64,000 nt of DNA from Plasmopara viticola (GCA_001695595.3 MBPM02000165.1:24648-88647); one strand, 5' to 3'. Positions 1 through 8,603 are shown, counted from the first letter of the stretch. Notes: generated by a model not told the origin, from the sequence alone. Translations and numbers: made by a program.

Positions 1-18
1 AGACGTGGTCTTTAAAAC
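1..18 (+). other. Clipped 5' flank of copy 1
   Basis: The window opens inside a P1-type flank (AGACGTGGTCTTTAAAAC), so at least part of another unit lies to the left. Confidence 0.9.
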
Positions 19-91
19 GTCCCCGTGGCCCAATGGATAAGGCATCCGCCTACGAAGCGGGAGATTGCGGGTTCGAGTCCCGTCGGAGACT
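19..91 (+). tRNA. tRNA-Arg-ACG: tRNA-Arg(ACG), copy 1
   Basis: This RNA would decode CGU (and, after A34-to-inosine editing, CGC and CGA) as arginine. Read as a cloverleaf: acceptor GTCCCCG/CGGAGAC with a C4-A69 mismatch; T8 G9; D stem GCC/GGC with the C13-A22 apposition and GG plus A20 in the D loop; anticodon stem TCCGC/GCGGG with loop CTACGAA, giving anticodon ACG; variable AGATT; T stem GCGGG/CCCGT with loop TTCGAGT; discriminator T73. The length is 73 nt with no intron and no encoded CCA. The acceptor mismatch and T73 are shared by the array and raise doubt about normal charging. Flank P1 (clipped); unit 377 bp. Confidence 0.88.
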
Positions 92-402
92 GATTTTCAT
101 CCTAACACATAACGTGCTGTCTTATTGCATTTTGCTAACAAGAACGACAAACTCGTGCGCAATTGTATTAGTCCCATGGCTATAGCACGTAATCGACGTA
201 AACGTTGCAAAACCAAAGCGAGACTTCAGCCTCGTCGGTTGACTTTTAAAAGAGCCATTGTGAGGATACACGATTAAAGCTGCAAGGTCGTTTAAGACTA
301 TTGTAGGGTTGTTTTATGCTTCCAAAGTCCTTTTTAGTTGTACTGATAATCTAATTAAGGTAGTGACTTGAAAAAGGAGACGTGGTCTTTAAAACGTCCC
401 CG

Positions 403-413
403 TGGCCCAATGG
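403..413 (+). promoter_or_regulatory. Pol III A box (model unit, copy 2)
   Basis: TGGCCCAATGG at tRNA positions 8-19 fits the A-box pattern TRGYNNARNNG. It is the intragenic TFIIIC contact in eukaryotic tRNA genes. The same bases occur in the other full-length copies except copy 21 (G10 to A), and the box is missing from truncated copies 4 and 28. Confidence 0.8.
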
Positions 414-446
414 ATAAGGCATCCGCCTACGAAGCGGGAGATTGCG

Positions 447-457
447 GGTTCGAGTCC
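447..457 (+). promoter_or_regulatory. Pol III B box (model unit, copy 2)
   Basis: GGTTCGAGTCC at tRNA positions 52-62 matches the B-box consensus GGTTCGANTCC exactly. It is the high-affinity TFIIIC site and is kept even in truncated copies 4 and 28, so those loci could still bind TFIIIC. Copy 80 carries C62 to T at its last base. The array therefore holds about 170 B boxes at a spacing of about 375 bp. Confidence 0.82.
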
Positions 458-470
458 CGTCGGAGACTGA

Positions 471-474
471 TTTT
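471..474 (+). terminator. Pol III TTTT terminator (model unit, copy 2)
   Basis: TTTT starts two bases after the discriminator base (GACTGATTTTC). This is the expected position of a eukaryotic Pol III terminator, and it replaces the CCA often encoded in bacterial tRNA genes. It is present after nearly every copy; copy 21 reads GACTGAGTTTC and has only three T. Confidence 0.8.
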
Positions 475-552
475 CATCCTAACACATAACGTGCTGTCTT
501 ATTGCATTTTGCTAACAAGAACGACAAACTCGTGCGCAATTGTATTAGTCCC

Positions 553-654
553 ATGGCTATAGCACGTAATCGACGTAAACGTTGCAAAACCAAAGCGAGA
601 CTTCAGCCTCGTCGGTTGACTTTTAAAAGAGCCATTGTGAGGATACACGATTAA
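553..654 (+). other. Candidate 33-codon basic micro-ORF in the spacer (model unit, copy 2)
   Basis: An ATG in the context CCCATGG opens a 33-codon frame ending in TAA. It begins MAIARNRRKRCK and ends in RAIVRIHD; 13 of 33 residues are Arg or Lys, as in small nucleic-acid-binding or nucleolar-signal peptides, but I recognise no family. The C/CC length variant lies just before the ATG and does not touch the frame. Several variants between units are silent in this frame: AAA to AAG and CGT to CGA near 13270, 59433 and 61678; CGG to AGG at 46307; TAA to TGA at 11093. Others break it: a premature TAA at 7707 and near 59115, a 2-base deletion near 63575, and stop loss near 13343, 38849, 41092 and 61387. 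A frame this short can arise by chance, and no promoter or poly(A) signal is evident. Low confidence that it is translated. Confidence 0.15.
595..612 (+). other. T-arm-like hairpin in the spacer (model unit, copy 2)
   Basis: GCGAG (595-599) pairs with CTCGT (608-612) across an 8-nt loop and is followed by CGG, then TTGACTTTT. The genuine T arm of the tRNA is GCGGG/CCCGT followed by CGGAGACTGATTTT. The two stems differ by one base pair, A-T in place of G-C, which is a compensated change, and both keep a closing G-T pair. The hairpin lies inside the micro-ORF. It may be the 3' end of a decayed tRNA copy that starts at 548 (GTCCC..TGGC), or a chance resemblance. Confidence 0.35.
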
Positions 655-697
655 AGCTGCAAGGTCGTTTAAGACTATTGTAGGGTTGTTTTATGCT

Positions 698-772
698 TCC
701 AAAGTCCTTTTTAGTTGTACTGATAATCTAATTAAGGTAGTGACTTGAAAAAGGAGACGTGGTCTTTAAAAC
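698..772 (+). promoter_or_regulatory. Hypervariable 5' flank of the tRNA (model unit shows flank of copy 3)
   Basis: This block of about 75 bp before each tRNA carries most of the variation between units. It has three variable sites: a T tract (708-712 here; forms include CCTTTTTAGTTG, CCTCTTTTCTTG, CCTTTTTTTG and CCTCTTTAGTTG), the switch AATCTAATTAAGG/AATCTGGTTAAGG, and the purine-rich -20 to -1 flank ending in TTTAAAAC. The T tract, 61 bp before the next gene, could stop Pol III read-through. The AT-rich TTTAAAA at about -8 is where TFIIIB would sit. Both roles are inferred from position only. Confidence 0.45.
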
Positions 773-845
773 GTCCCCGTGGCCCAATGGATAAGGCATC
801 CGCCTACGAAGCGGGAGATTGCGGGTTCGAGTCCCGTCGGAGACT
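773..845 (+). tRNA. tRNA-Arg-ACG: tRNA-Arg(ACG), copy 3
   Basis: Flank P1. Followed by a CGAACTCC-type spacer and the truncated copy 4. Confidence 0.88.
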
Positions 846-1138
846 GATTTTCATCCTAACACATAACGTGCTGTCTTATTGCATTTTGCTAACAAGAACG
901 ACAAACTCGTGCGCAATTGTATTAGTCCCATGGCTATAGCACGTAATCGACGTAAACGTTGCAAAACCAAAGCGAGACTTCAGCCTCGTCGGTTGACTTT
1001 TAAAAGAGCCATTGTGAGGATACACGATTAAAGCTGCAAGGTCGTTTAAGACTATTGTAGGGTTGTTTTATGCTTTCGAACTCCTCTTTCTTGTACTGAT
1101 AATCTGGTTAAGGTAGTGACTTGAAAAGGAGACGTGGT

Positions 1139-1166
1139 ATTGCGGGTTCGAGTCCCGTCGGAGACT
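1139..1166 (+). pseudogene. 5'-truncated tRNA-Arg, copy 4 (last 28 nt)
   Basis: The flank GACGTGGT joins directly to ATTGCGGG, so the end of the flank and tRNA positions 1-45 are missing, a deletion of about 54 bp. The acceptor 5' strand, D arm, anticodon arm and A box are lost. The B box, T arm, 3' acceptor strand and TTTT terminator remain. It cannot make a tRNA but might still bind TFIIIC. Short-C spacer follows. Confidence 0.93.
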
Positions 1167-1469
1167 GATTTTCATCCTAACACATAACGTGCTGTCTTAT
1201 TGCATTTTGCTAACAAGAACGACAAACTCGTGCGCAATTGTATTAGTCCATGGCTATAGCACGTAATCGACGTAAACGTTGCAAAACCAAAGCGAGACTT
1301 CAGCCTCGTCGGTTGACTTTTAAAAGAGCCATTGTGAGGATACACGATTAAAGCTGCAAGGTCGTTTAAGACTATTGTAGGGTTGTTTTATGCTTTCGAA
1401 CTCCTCTTTTCTTGTACTGATAATCTGGTTAAGGTAGTGACTTGAAAAAGGAGACGTGGTCTTTAAAAC

Positions 1470-1542
1470 GTCCCCGTGGCCCAATGGATAAGGCATCCGC
1501 CTACGAAGCGGGAGATTGCGGGTTCGAGTCCCGTCGGAGACT
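1470..1542 (+). tRNA. tRNA-Arg-ACG: tRNA-Arg(ACG), copy 5
   Basis: Flank P1; unit 376 bp. Confidence 0.88.
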
Positions 1543-1845
1543 GATTTTCATCCTAACACATAACGTGCTGTCTTATTGCATTTTGCTAACAAGAACGACA
1601 AACTCGTGCGCAATTGTATTAGTCCCATGGCTATAGCACGTAATCGACGTAAACGTTGCAAAACCAAAGCGAGACTTCAGCCTCGTCGGTTGACTTTTAA
1701 AAGAGCCATTGTGAGGATACACGATTAAAGCTGCAAGGTCGTTTAAGACTATTGTAGGGTTGTTTTATGCTTCCAAAGTCCTTTTTAGTTGTACTGATAA
1801 TCTGGTTAAGGTAGTGACTTGAAAAAGGAACGTGGTCTTTAAAAC

Positions 1846-1918
1846 GTCCCCGTGGCCCAATGGATAAGGCATCCGCCTACGAAGCGGGAGATTGCGGGTT
1901 CGAGTCCCGTCGGAGACT
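1846..1918 (+). tRNA. tRNA-Arg-ACG: tRNA-Arg(ACG), copy 6
   Basis: Flank GGAACGTGGTCTTTAAAAC; unit 376 bp. Confidence 0.88.
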
Positions 1919-2221
1919 GATTTTCATCCTAACACATAACGTGCTGTCTTATTGCATTTTGCTAACAAGAACGACAAACTCGTGCGCAATTGTATTAGTC
2001 CCATGGCTATAGCACGTAATCGACGTAAACGTTGCAAAACCAAAGCGAGACTTCAGCCTCGTCGGTTGACTTTTAAAAGAGCCATTGTGAGGATACACGA
2101 TTAAAGCTGCAAGGTCGTTTAAGACTATTGTAGGGTTGTTTTATGCTTCCGAAGTCCTCTTTTCTTGTACTGATAATCTGGTTAAGGTAGTGACTTGAAA
2201 AAGAAAACGAGGTCTCTAAAT

Positions 2222-2294
2222 GTCCCCGTGGCCCAATGGATAAGGCATCCGCCTACGAAGCGGGAGATTGCGGGTTCGAGTCCCGTCGGAGACT
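2222..2294 (+). tRNA. tRNA-Arg-ACG: tRNA-Arg(ACG), copy 7
   Basis: Flank GAAAACGAGGTCTCTAAAT; unit 376 bp. Confidence 0.88.
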
Positions 2295-2597
2295 GATTTT
2301 CATCCTAACACATAACGTGCTGTCTTATTGCATTTTGCTAACAAGAACGACAAACTCGTGCGCAATTGTATTAGTCCCATGGCTATAGCACGTAATCGAC
2401 GTAAACGTTGCAAAACCAAAGCGAGACTTCAGCCTCGTCGGTTGACTTTTAAAAGAGCCATTGTGAGGATACACGATTAAAGCTGCAAGGTCGTTTAAGA
2501 CTATTGTAGGGTTGTTTTATGCTTTCGAACTCCTCTTTTCTTGTACTGATAATCTGGTTAAGGTAGTGACTTGAAAAGGAAACGCGGTCTCTAAAAC

Positions 2598-2670
2598 GTC
2601 CCCGTGGCCCAATGGATAAGGCATCCGCCTACGAAGCGGGAGATTGCGGGTTCGAGTCCCGTCGGAGACT
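2598..2670 (+). tRNA. tRNA-Arg-ACG: tRNA-Arg(ACG), copy 8
   Basis: Flank GGAAACGCGGTCTCTAAAAC after a CGAACTCC spacer; short-C; unit 376 bp. Confidence 0.88.
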
Positions 2671-2973
2671 GATTTTCATCCTAACACATAACGTGCTGTC
2701 TTATTGCATTTTGCTAACAAGAACGACAAACTCGTGCGCAATTGTATTAGTCCATGGCTATAGCACGTAATCGACGTAAACGTTGCAAAACCAAAGCGAG
2801 ACTTCAGCCTCGTCGGTTGACTTTTAAAAGAGCCATTGTGAGGATACACGATTAAAGCTGCAAGGTCGTTTAAGACTATTGTAGGGTTGTTTTATGCTTC
2901 CAAAGTCCTTTTTAGTTGTACTGATAATCTGGTTAAGGTAGTGACTTGAAAAAGGAGACGTGGTCTTTAAAAC

Positions 2974-3046
2974 GTCCCCGTGGCCCAATGGATAAGGCAT
3001 CCGCCTACGAAGCGGGAGATTGCGGGTTCGAGTCCCGTCGGAGACT
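2974..3046 (+). tRNA. tRNA-Arg-ACG: tRNA-Arg(ACG), copy 9
   Basis: Flank P1; unit 377 bp. Confidence 0.88.
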
Positions 3047-3350
3047 GATTTTCATCCTAACACATAACGTGCTGTCTTATTGCATTTTGCTAACAAGAAC
3101 GACAAACTCGTGCGCAATTGTATTAGTCCCATGGCTATAGCACGTAATCGACGTAAACGTTGCAAAACCAAAGCGAGACTTCAGCCTCGTCGGTTGACTT
3201 TTAAAAGAGCCATTGTGAGGATACACGATTAAAGCTGCAAGGTCGTTTAAGACTATTGTAGGGTTGTTTTATGCTTCCAAAGTCCTTTTTAGTTGTACTG
3301 ATAATCTAATTAAGGTAGTGACTTGAAAAAGGAGACGTGGTCTTTAAAAC

Positions 3351-3423
3351 GTCCCCGTGGCCCAATGGATAAGGCATCCGCCTACGAAGCGGGAGATTGC
3401 GGGTTCGAGTCCCGTCGGAGACT
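3351..3423 (+). tRNA. tRNA-Arg-ACG: tRNA-Arg(ACG), copy 10
   Basis: Flank P1; short-C; unit 376 bp. Confidence 0.88.
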
Positions 3424-3726
3424 GATTTTCATCCTAACACATAACGTGCTGTCTTATTGCATTTTGCTAACAAGAACGACAAACTCGTGCGCAATTGTAT
3501 TAGTCCATGGCTATAGCACGTAATCGACGTAAACGTTGCAAAACCAAAGCGAGACTTCAGCCTCGTCGGTTGACTTTTAAAAGAGCCATTGTGAGGATAC
3601 ACGATTAAAGCTGCAAGGTCGTTTAAGACTATTGTAGGGTTGTTTTATGCTTTCGAACTCCTCTTTTCTTGTACTGATAATCTGGTTAAGGTAGTGACTT
3701 GAAAAAGGAAACGCGGTCTTTAAAAC

Positions 3727-3799
3727 GTCCCCGTGGCCCAATGGATAAGGCATCCGCCTACGAAGCGGGAGATTGCGGGTTCGAGTCCCGTCGGAGACT
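3727..3799 (+). tRNA. tRNA-Arg-ACG: tRNA-Arg(ACG), copy 11
   Basis: Flank GGAAACGCGGTCTTTAAAAC; spacer has private changes near 3954 (CTTCTAAAAG) and 3980 (CACGGTTAAAG); unit 377 bp. Confidence 0.88.
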
Positions 3800-4103
3800 G
3801 ATTTTCATCCTAACACATAACGTGCTGTCTTATTGCATTTTGCTAACAAGAACGACAAACTCGTGCGCAATTGTATTAGTCCCATGGCTATAGCACGTAA
3901 TCGACGTAAACGTTGCAAAACCAAAGCGAGACTTCAGCCTCGTCGGTTGACTTCTAAAAGAGCCATTGTGAGGATACACGGTTAAAGCTGCAAGGTCGTT
4001 TAAGACTATTGTAGGGTTGTTTTATGCTTCCAAAGTCCTTTTTAGTTGTACTGATAATCTAATTACGGTAGTGACTTGAAAAAGGAGACGTGGTCTTTAA
4101 AAC

Positions 4104-4176
4104 GTCCCCGTGGCCCAATGGATAAGGCATCCGCCTACGAAGCGGGAGATTGCGGGTTCGAGTCCCGTCGGAGACT
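4104..4176 (+). tRNA. tRNA-Arg-ACG: tRNA-Arg(ACG), copy 12
   Basis: Flank P1; unit 373 bp. Confidence 0.88.
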
Positions 4177-4476
4177 GATTTTCATCCTAACACATAACGT
4201 GCTGTCTTATTGCATTTTGCTAACAAGAACGACAAACTCGTGCGCAATTGTATTAGTCCCATGGCTATAGCACGTAATCGACGTAAACGTTGCAAAACCA
4301 AAGCGAGACTTCAGCCTCGTCGGTTGACTTTTAAAAGAGCCATTGTGAGGATACACGATTAAAGCTGCAAGGTCGTTTAAGACTATTGTAGGGTTGTTTT
4401 ATGCTTCGAACTCCTCTTTTCTTGTACTGATAATCTGGTTAAGGTAGTGACTTGAAAAAGAACGTGGTCTTAAAAC

Positions 4477-4549
4477 GTCCCCGTGGCCCAATGGATAAGG
4501 CATCCGCCTACGAAGCGGGAGATTGCGGGTTCGAGTCCCGTCGGAGACT
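4477..4549 (+). tRNA. tRNA-Arg-ACG: tRNA-Arg(ACG), copy 13
   Basis: Flank GAACGTGGTCTTAAAAC; unit 378 bp. Confidence 0.88.
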
Positions 4550-4854
4550 GATTTTCATCCTAACACATAACGTGCTGTCTTATTGCATTTTGCTAACAAG
4601 AACGACAAACTCGTGCGCAATTGTATTAGTCCCATGGCTATAGCACGTAATCGACGTAAACGTTGCAAAACCAAAGCGAGACTTCAGCCTCGTCGGTTGA
4701 CTTTTAAAAGAGCCATTGTGAGGATACACGATTAAAGCTGCAAGGTCGTTTAAGACTATTGTAGGGTTGTTTTATGCTTCCAAAGTCCTCTTTTAGTTGT
4801 ACTGATAATCTGGTTAAGGTAGTGACTTGAAAAAGGAGACGTGGTCTTTAAAAC

Positions 4855-4927
4855 GTCCCCGTGGCCCAATGGATAAGGCATCCGCCTACGAAGCGGGAGA
4901 TTGCGGGTTCGAGTCCCGTCGGAGACT
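4855..4927 (+). tRNA. tRNA-Arg-ACG: tRNA-Arg(ACG), copy 14
   Basis: Flank P1; short-C; unit 375 bp. Confidence 0.88.
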
Positions 4928-5229
4928 GATTTTCATCCTAACACATAACGTGCTGTCTTATTGCATTTTGCTAACAAGAACGACAAACTCGTGCGCAATT
5001 GTATTAGTCCATGGCTATAGCACGTAATCGACGTAAACGTTGCAAAACCAAAGCGAGACTTCAGCCTCGTCGGTTGACTTTTAAAAGAGCCATTGTGAGG
5101 ATACACGATTAAAGCTGCAAGGTCGTTTAAGACTATTGTAGGGTTGTTTTATGCTTTCGAACTCCTCTTTTCTTGTACTGATAATCTGGTTAAGGTAGTG
5201 ACTTGAAAAAGGAACGCGGTCTCTAAAAC

Positions 5230-5302
5230 GTCCCCGTGGCCCAATGGATAAGGCATCCGCCTACGAAGCGGGAGATTGCGGGTTCGAGTCCCGTCGGAGA
5301 CT
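5230..5302 (+). tRNA. tRNA-Arg-ACG: tRNA-Arg(ACG), copy 15
   Basis: Flank GGAACGCGGTCTCTAAAAC after a CGAACTCC spacer; unit 374 bp. Confidence 0.88.
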
Positions 5303-5603
5303 GATTTTCATCCTAACACATAACGTGCTGTCTTATTGCATTTTGCTAACAAGAACGACAAACTCGTGCGCAATTGTATTAGTCCCATGGCTATAGCACG
5401 TAATCGACGTAAACGTTGCAAAACCAAAGCGAGACTTCAGCCTCGTCGGTTGACTTTTAAAAGAGCCATTGTGAGGATACACGATTAAAGCTGCAAGGTC
5501 GTTTAAGACTATTGTAGGGTTGTTTTATGCTTCCAAAGTCCTCTTTTCTTGTACTGATAATCTGGTTAAGGTAGTGACTTGAAAAAGGAACGTGGTCTCT
5601 AAA

Positions 5604-5676
5604 GTCCCCGTGGCCCAATGGATAAGGCATCCGCCTACGAAGCGGGAGATTGCGGGTTCGAGTCCCGTCGGAGACT
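5604..5676 (+). tRNA. tRNA-Arg-ACG: tRNA-Arg(ACG), copy 16
   Basis: Flank GGAACGTGGTCTCTAAA, with no base between the A run and G1; unit 376 bp. Confidence 0.88.
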
Positions 5677-5979
5677 GATTTTCATCCTAACACATAACGT
5701 GCTGTCTTATTGCATTTTGCTAACAAGAACGACAAACTCGTGCGCAATTGTATTAGTCCCATGGCTATAGCACGTAATCGACGTAAACGTTGCAAAACCA
5801 AAGCGAGACTTCAGCCTCGTCGGTTGACTTTTAAAAGAGCCATTGTGAGGATACACGATTAAAGCTGCAAGGTCGTTTAAGACTATTGTAGGGTTGTTTT
5901 ATGCTTCCAAAGTCCTCTTTTCTTGTACTGATAATCTGGTTAAGGTAGTGACTTGAAAAAGGAACGTGGTCTTTAAAAC

Positions 5980-6052
5980 GTCCCCGTGGCCCAATGGATA
6001 AGGCATCCGCCTACGAAGCGGGAGATTGCGGGTTCGAGTCCCGTCGGAGACT
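5980..6052 (+). tRNA. tRNA-Arg-ACG: tRNA-Arg(ACG), copy 17
   Basis: Flank GGAACGTGGTCTTTAAAAC; unit 376 bp. Confidence 0.88.
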
Positions 6053-6355
6053 GATTTTCATCCTAACACATAACGTGCTGTCTTATTGCATTTTGCTAAC
6101 AAGAACGACAAACTCGTGCGCAATTGTATTAGTCCCATGGCTATAGCACGTAATCGACGTAAACGTTGCAAAACCAAAGCGAGACTTCAGCCTCGTCGGT
6201 TGACTTTTAAAAGAGCCATTGTGAGGATACACGATTAAAGCTGCAAGGTCGTTTAAGACTATTGTAGGGTTGTTTTATGCTTCCAAAGTCCTCTTTTTTG
6301 TACTGATAATCTGGTTAAGGTAGTGACTTGAAAAAGGAGACGTGGTCTTTAAAAC

Positions 6356-6428
6356 GTCCCCGTGGCCCAATGGATAAGGCATCCGCCTACGAAGCGGGAG
6401 ATTGCGGGTTCGAGTCCCGTCGGAGACT
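6356..6428 (+). tRNA. tRNA-Arg-ACG: tRNA-Arg(ACG), copy 18
   Basis: Flank P1; unit 371 bp. Confidence 0.88.
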
Positions 6429-6726
6429 GATTTTCATCCTAACACATAACGTGCTGTCTTATTGCATTTTGCTAACAAGAACGACAAACTCGTGCGCAAT
6501 TGTATTAGTCCCATGGCTATAGCACGTAATCGACGTAAACGTTGCAAAACCAAAGCGAGACTTCAGCCTCGTCGGTTGACTTTTAAAAGAGCCATTGTGA
6601 GGATACACGATTAAAGCTGCAAGGTCGTTTAAGACTATTGTAGGGTTGTTTTATGCTTCCAAAGTCCTCTTTTTGTACTGATAATCTGGTTAAGGTAGTG
6701 ACTTGAAAAAGAACGTGGTCTTAAAC

Positions 6727-6799
6727 GTCCCCGTGGCCCAATGGATAAGGCATCCGCCTACGAAGCGGGAGATTGCGGGTTCGAGTCCCGTCGGAGACT
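6727..6799 (+). tRNA. tRNA-Arg-ACG: tRNA-Arg(ACG), copy 19
   Basis: Flank GAACGTGGTCTTAAAC; unit 374 bp. Confidence 0.88.
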
Positions 6800-7100
6800 G
6801 ATTTTCATCCTAACACATAACGTGCTGTCTTATTGCATTTTGCTAACAAGAACGACAAACTCGTGCGCAATTGTATTAGTCCCATGGCTATAGCACGTAA
6901 TCGACGTAAACGTTGCAAAACCAAAGCGAGACTTCAGCCTCGTCGGTTGACTTTTAAAAGAGCCATTGTGAGGATACACGATTAAAGCTGCAAGGTCGTT
7001 TAAGACTATTGTAGGGTTGTTTTATGCTTCCAAAGTCCTCTTTTCTTGTACTGATAATCTGGTTAAGGTAGTGACTTGAAAAAGAACGTGGTCTTAAAAC

Positions 7101-7173
7101 GTCCCCGTGGCCCAATGGATAAGGCATCCGCCTACGAAGCGGGAGATTGCGGGTTCGAGTCCCGTCGGAGACT
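7101..7173 (+). tRNA. tRNA-Arg-ACG: tRNA-Arg(ACG), copy 20
   Basis: Flank GAACGTGGTCTTAAAAC; private spacer changes near 7205 (CTCATTGC) and 7290 (GTTGCCAAACC); unit 377 bp. Confidence 0.88.
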
Positions 7174-7477
7174 GATTTTCATCCTAACACATAACGTGCT
7201 GTCTCATTGCATTTTGCTAACAAGAACGACAAACTCGTGCGCAATTGTATTAGTCCCATGGCTATAGCACGTAATCGACGTAAACGTTGCCAAACCAAAG
7301 CGAGACTTCAGCCTCGTCGGTTGACTTTTAAAAGAGCCATTGTGAGGATACACGATTAAAGCTGCAAGGTCGTTTAAGACTATTGTAGGGTTGTTTTATG
7401 CTTCCAAAGTCCTTTTTAGTTGTACTGATAATCTAATTAAGGTCGTGACTTGAAAAAGAATACGCGGTCTTTAAGAC

Positions 7478-7550
7478 GTCCCCGTGACCCAATGGATAAG
7501 GCATCCGCCTACGAAGCGGGAGATTGCGGGTTCGAGTCCCGTCGGAGACT
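7478..7550 (+). tRNA. tRNA-Arg-ACG: Degenerate tRNA-Arg(ACG), copy 21
   Basis: Two changes affect expression or folding: G10 to A (GTGACCC), which breaks the G10-C25 pair and changes the A box, and a terminator reduced to TTT (GACTGAGTTTC, 7549-7557). The flank GAATACGCGGTCTTTAAGAC is also unusual, and the micro-ORF in its spacer has a premature stop near 7707. This is the most decayed full-length copy and may be a pseudogene. Unit 377 bp. Confidence 0.75.
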
Positions 7551-7854
7551 GAGTTTCATCCTAACACATAACGTGCTGTCTTATTGCATTTTGCTAACAA
7601 GAACGACAAACTCGTGCGCAATTGTATTAGTCCCATGGCTATAGCACGTAATCGACGTAAACGTTGCAAAACCAAAGCGAGACTTCAGCCTCGTCGGTTG
7701 ACTTTTTAAAGAGCCATTGTGAGGATACACGATTAAAGCTGCAAGGTCGTTTAAGACTATTGTAGGGTTGTTTTATGCTTCCAAAGTCCTTTTTAGTTGT
7801 ACTGATAATCTAATTAAGGTAGTGACTTGAAAAAGGAGACGTGGTCTTTAGAAC

Positions 7855-7927
7855 GTCCCCGTGGCCCAATGGATAAGGCATCCGCCTACGAAGCGGGAGA
7901 TTGCGGGTTCGAGTCCCGTCGGAGACT
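7855..7927 (+). tRNA. tRNA-Arg-ACG: tRNA-Arg(ACG), copy 22
   Basis: Flank GGAGACGTGGTCTTTAGAAC, otherwise seen only before copy 160; unit 375 bp. Confidence 0.88.
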
Positions 7928-8229
7928 GATTTTCATCCTAACACATAACGTGCTGTCTTATTGCATTTTGCTAACAAGAACGACAAACTCGTGCGCAATT
8001 GTATTAGTCCCATGGCTATAGCACGTAATCGACGTAAACGTTGCAAAACCAAAGCGAGACTTCAGCCTCGTCGGTTGACTTTTAAAAGAGCCATTGTGAG
8101 GATACACGATTAAAGCTGCAAGGTCGTTTAAGACTATTGTAGGGTTGTTTTATGCTTTCGAACTCCTCTTTTCTTGTACTGATAATCTGGTTAAGGTAGT
8201 GACTTGAAAAGAAAACGCGGTCTCTAAAC

Positions 8230-8302
8230 GTCCCCGTGGCCCAATGGATAAGGCATCCGCCTACGAAGCGGGAGATTGCGGGTTCGAGTCCCGTCGGAGA
8301 CT
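8230..8302 (+). tRNA. tRNA-Arg-ACG: tRNA-Arg(ACG), copy 23
   Basis: Flank GAAAACGCGGTCTCTAAAC after a CGAACTCC spacer; unit 374 bp. Confidence 0.88.
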
Positions 8303-8603
8303 GATTTTCATCCTAACACATAACGTGCTGTCTTATTGCATTTTGCTAACAAGAACGACAAACTCGTGCGCAATTGTATTAGTCCCATGGCTATAGCACG
8401 TAATCGACGTAAACGTTGCAAAACCAAAGCGAGACTTCAGCCTCGTCGGTTGACTTTTAAAAGAGCCATTGTGAGGATACACGATTAAAGCTGCAAGGTC
8501 GTTTAAGACTATTGTAGGGTTGTTTTATGCTTCCAAAGTCCTCTTTTTTGTACTGATAATCTGGTTAAGGTAGTGACTTGAAAAAGGAAACGGTCTTTAA
8601 AAC

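Larger units (their letters stand above)
396..468 (+). tRNA. tRNA-Arg-ACG: tRNA-Arg(ACG), copy 2
   Basis: Model unit for the sub-features listed above. Flank P1; unit 377 bp. Confidence 0.88.
475..697 (+). repeat. Conserved spacer core (model unit, copy 2)
   Basis: This stretch after the terminator is almost identical in all units, with only scattered substitutions and rare small deletions. It contains a separated 7-bp inverted repeat (ACGTGCT at 489-495, AGCACGT at 561-567), three short palindromes (CAATTG, CCATGG, AACGTT), a T-arm-like hairpin (595-612), CTTTTAAAAG (620-629) and extra T4 runs at 507-510, 621-624 and 689-692 that could act as back-up Pol III terminators. A 33-codon open frame lies at 553-654. 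I recognise no known RNA or protein family here. Confidence 0.85.

Noticed and set aside
500..515. Sm-site-like TGCATTTTGC, suggesting a spliced-leader or snRNA gene in the spacer
   Set aside because: The match to the Sm consensus is weak and I found no donor site, stem-loop set or snRNA promoter around it.
368..562. Open frames of 61-66 residues repeated on the + strand, one per unit
   Set aside because: They start at a TTG or GTG in the 5' flank, run through the tRNA gene and terminator, and change frame with one-base flank indels. They are translations of a tRNA locus, not proteins.
489..567. ACGTGCT...AGCACGT inverted repeat as a functional stem
   Set aside because: Seven base pairs across a 65-nt loop is weak, and no compensated changes were seen; noted only as part of the spacer.
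1079..1095. Reverse-strand B-box-like GAGTTCGAAAG in CGAACTCC spacers
   Set aside because: The match is partial, with no A box or cloverleaf on the minus strand, and most units lack it.
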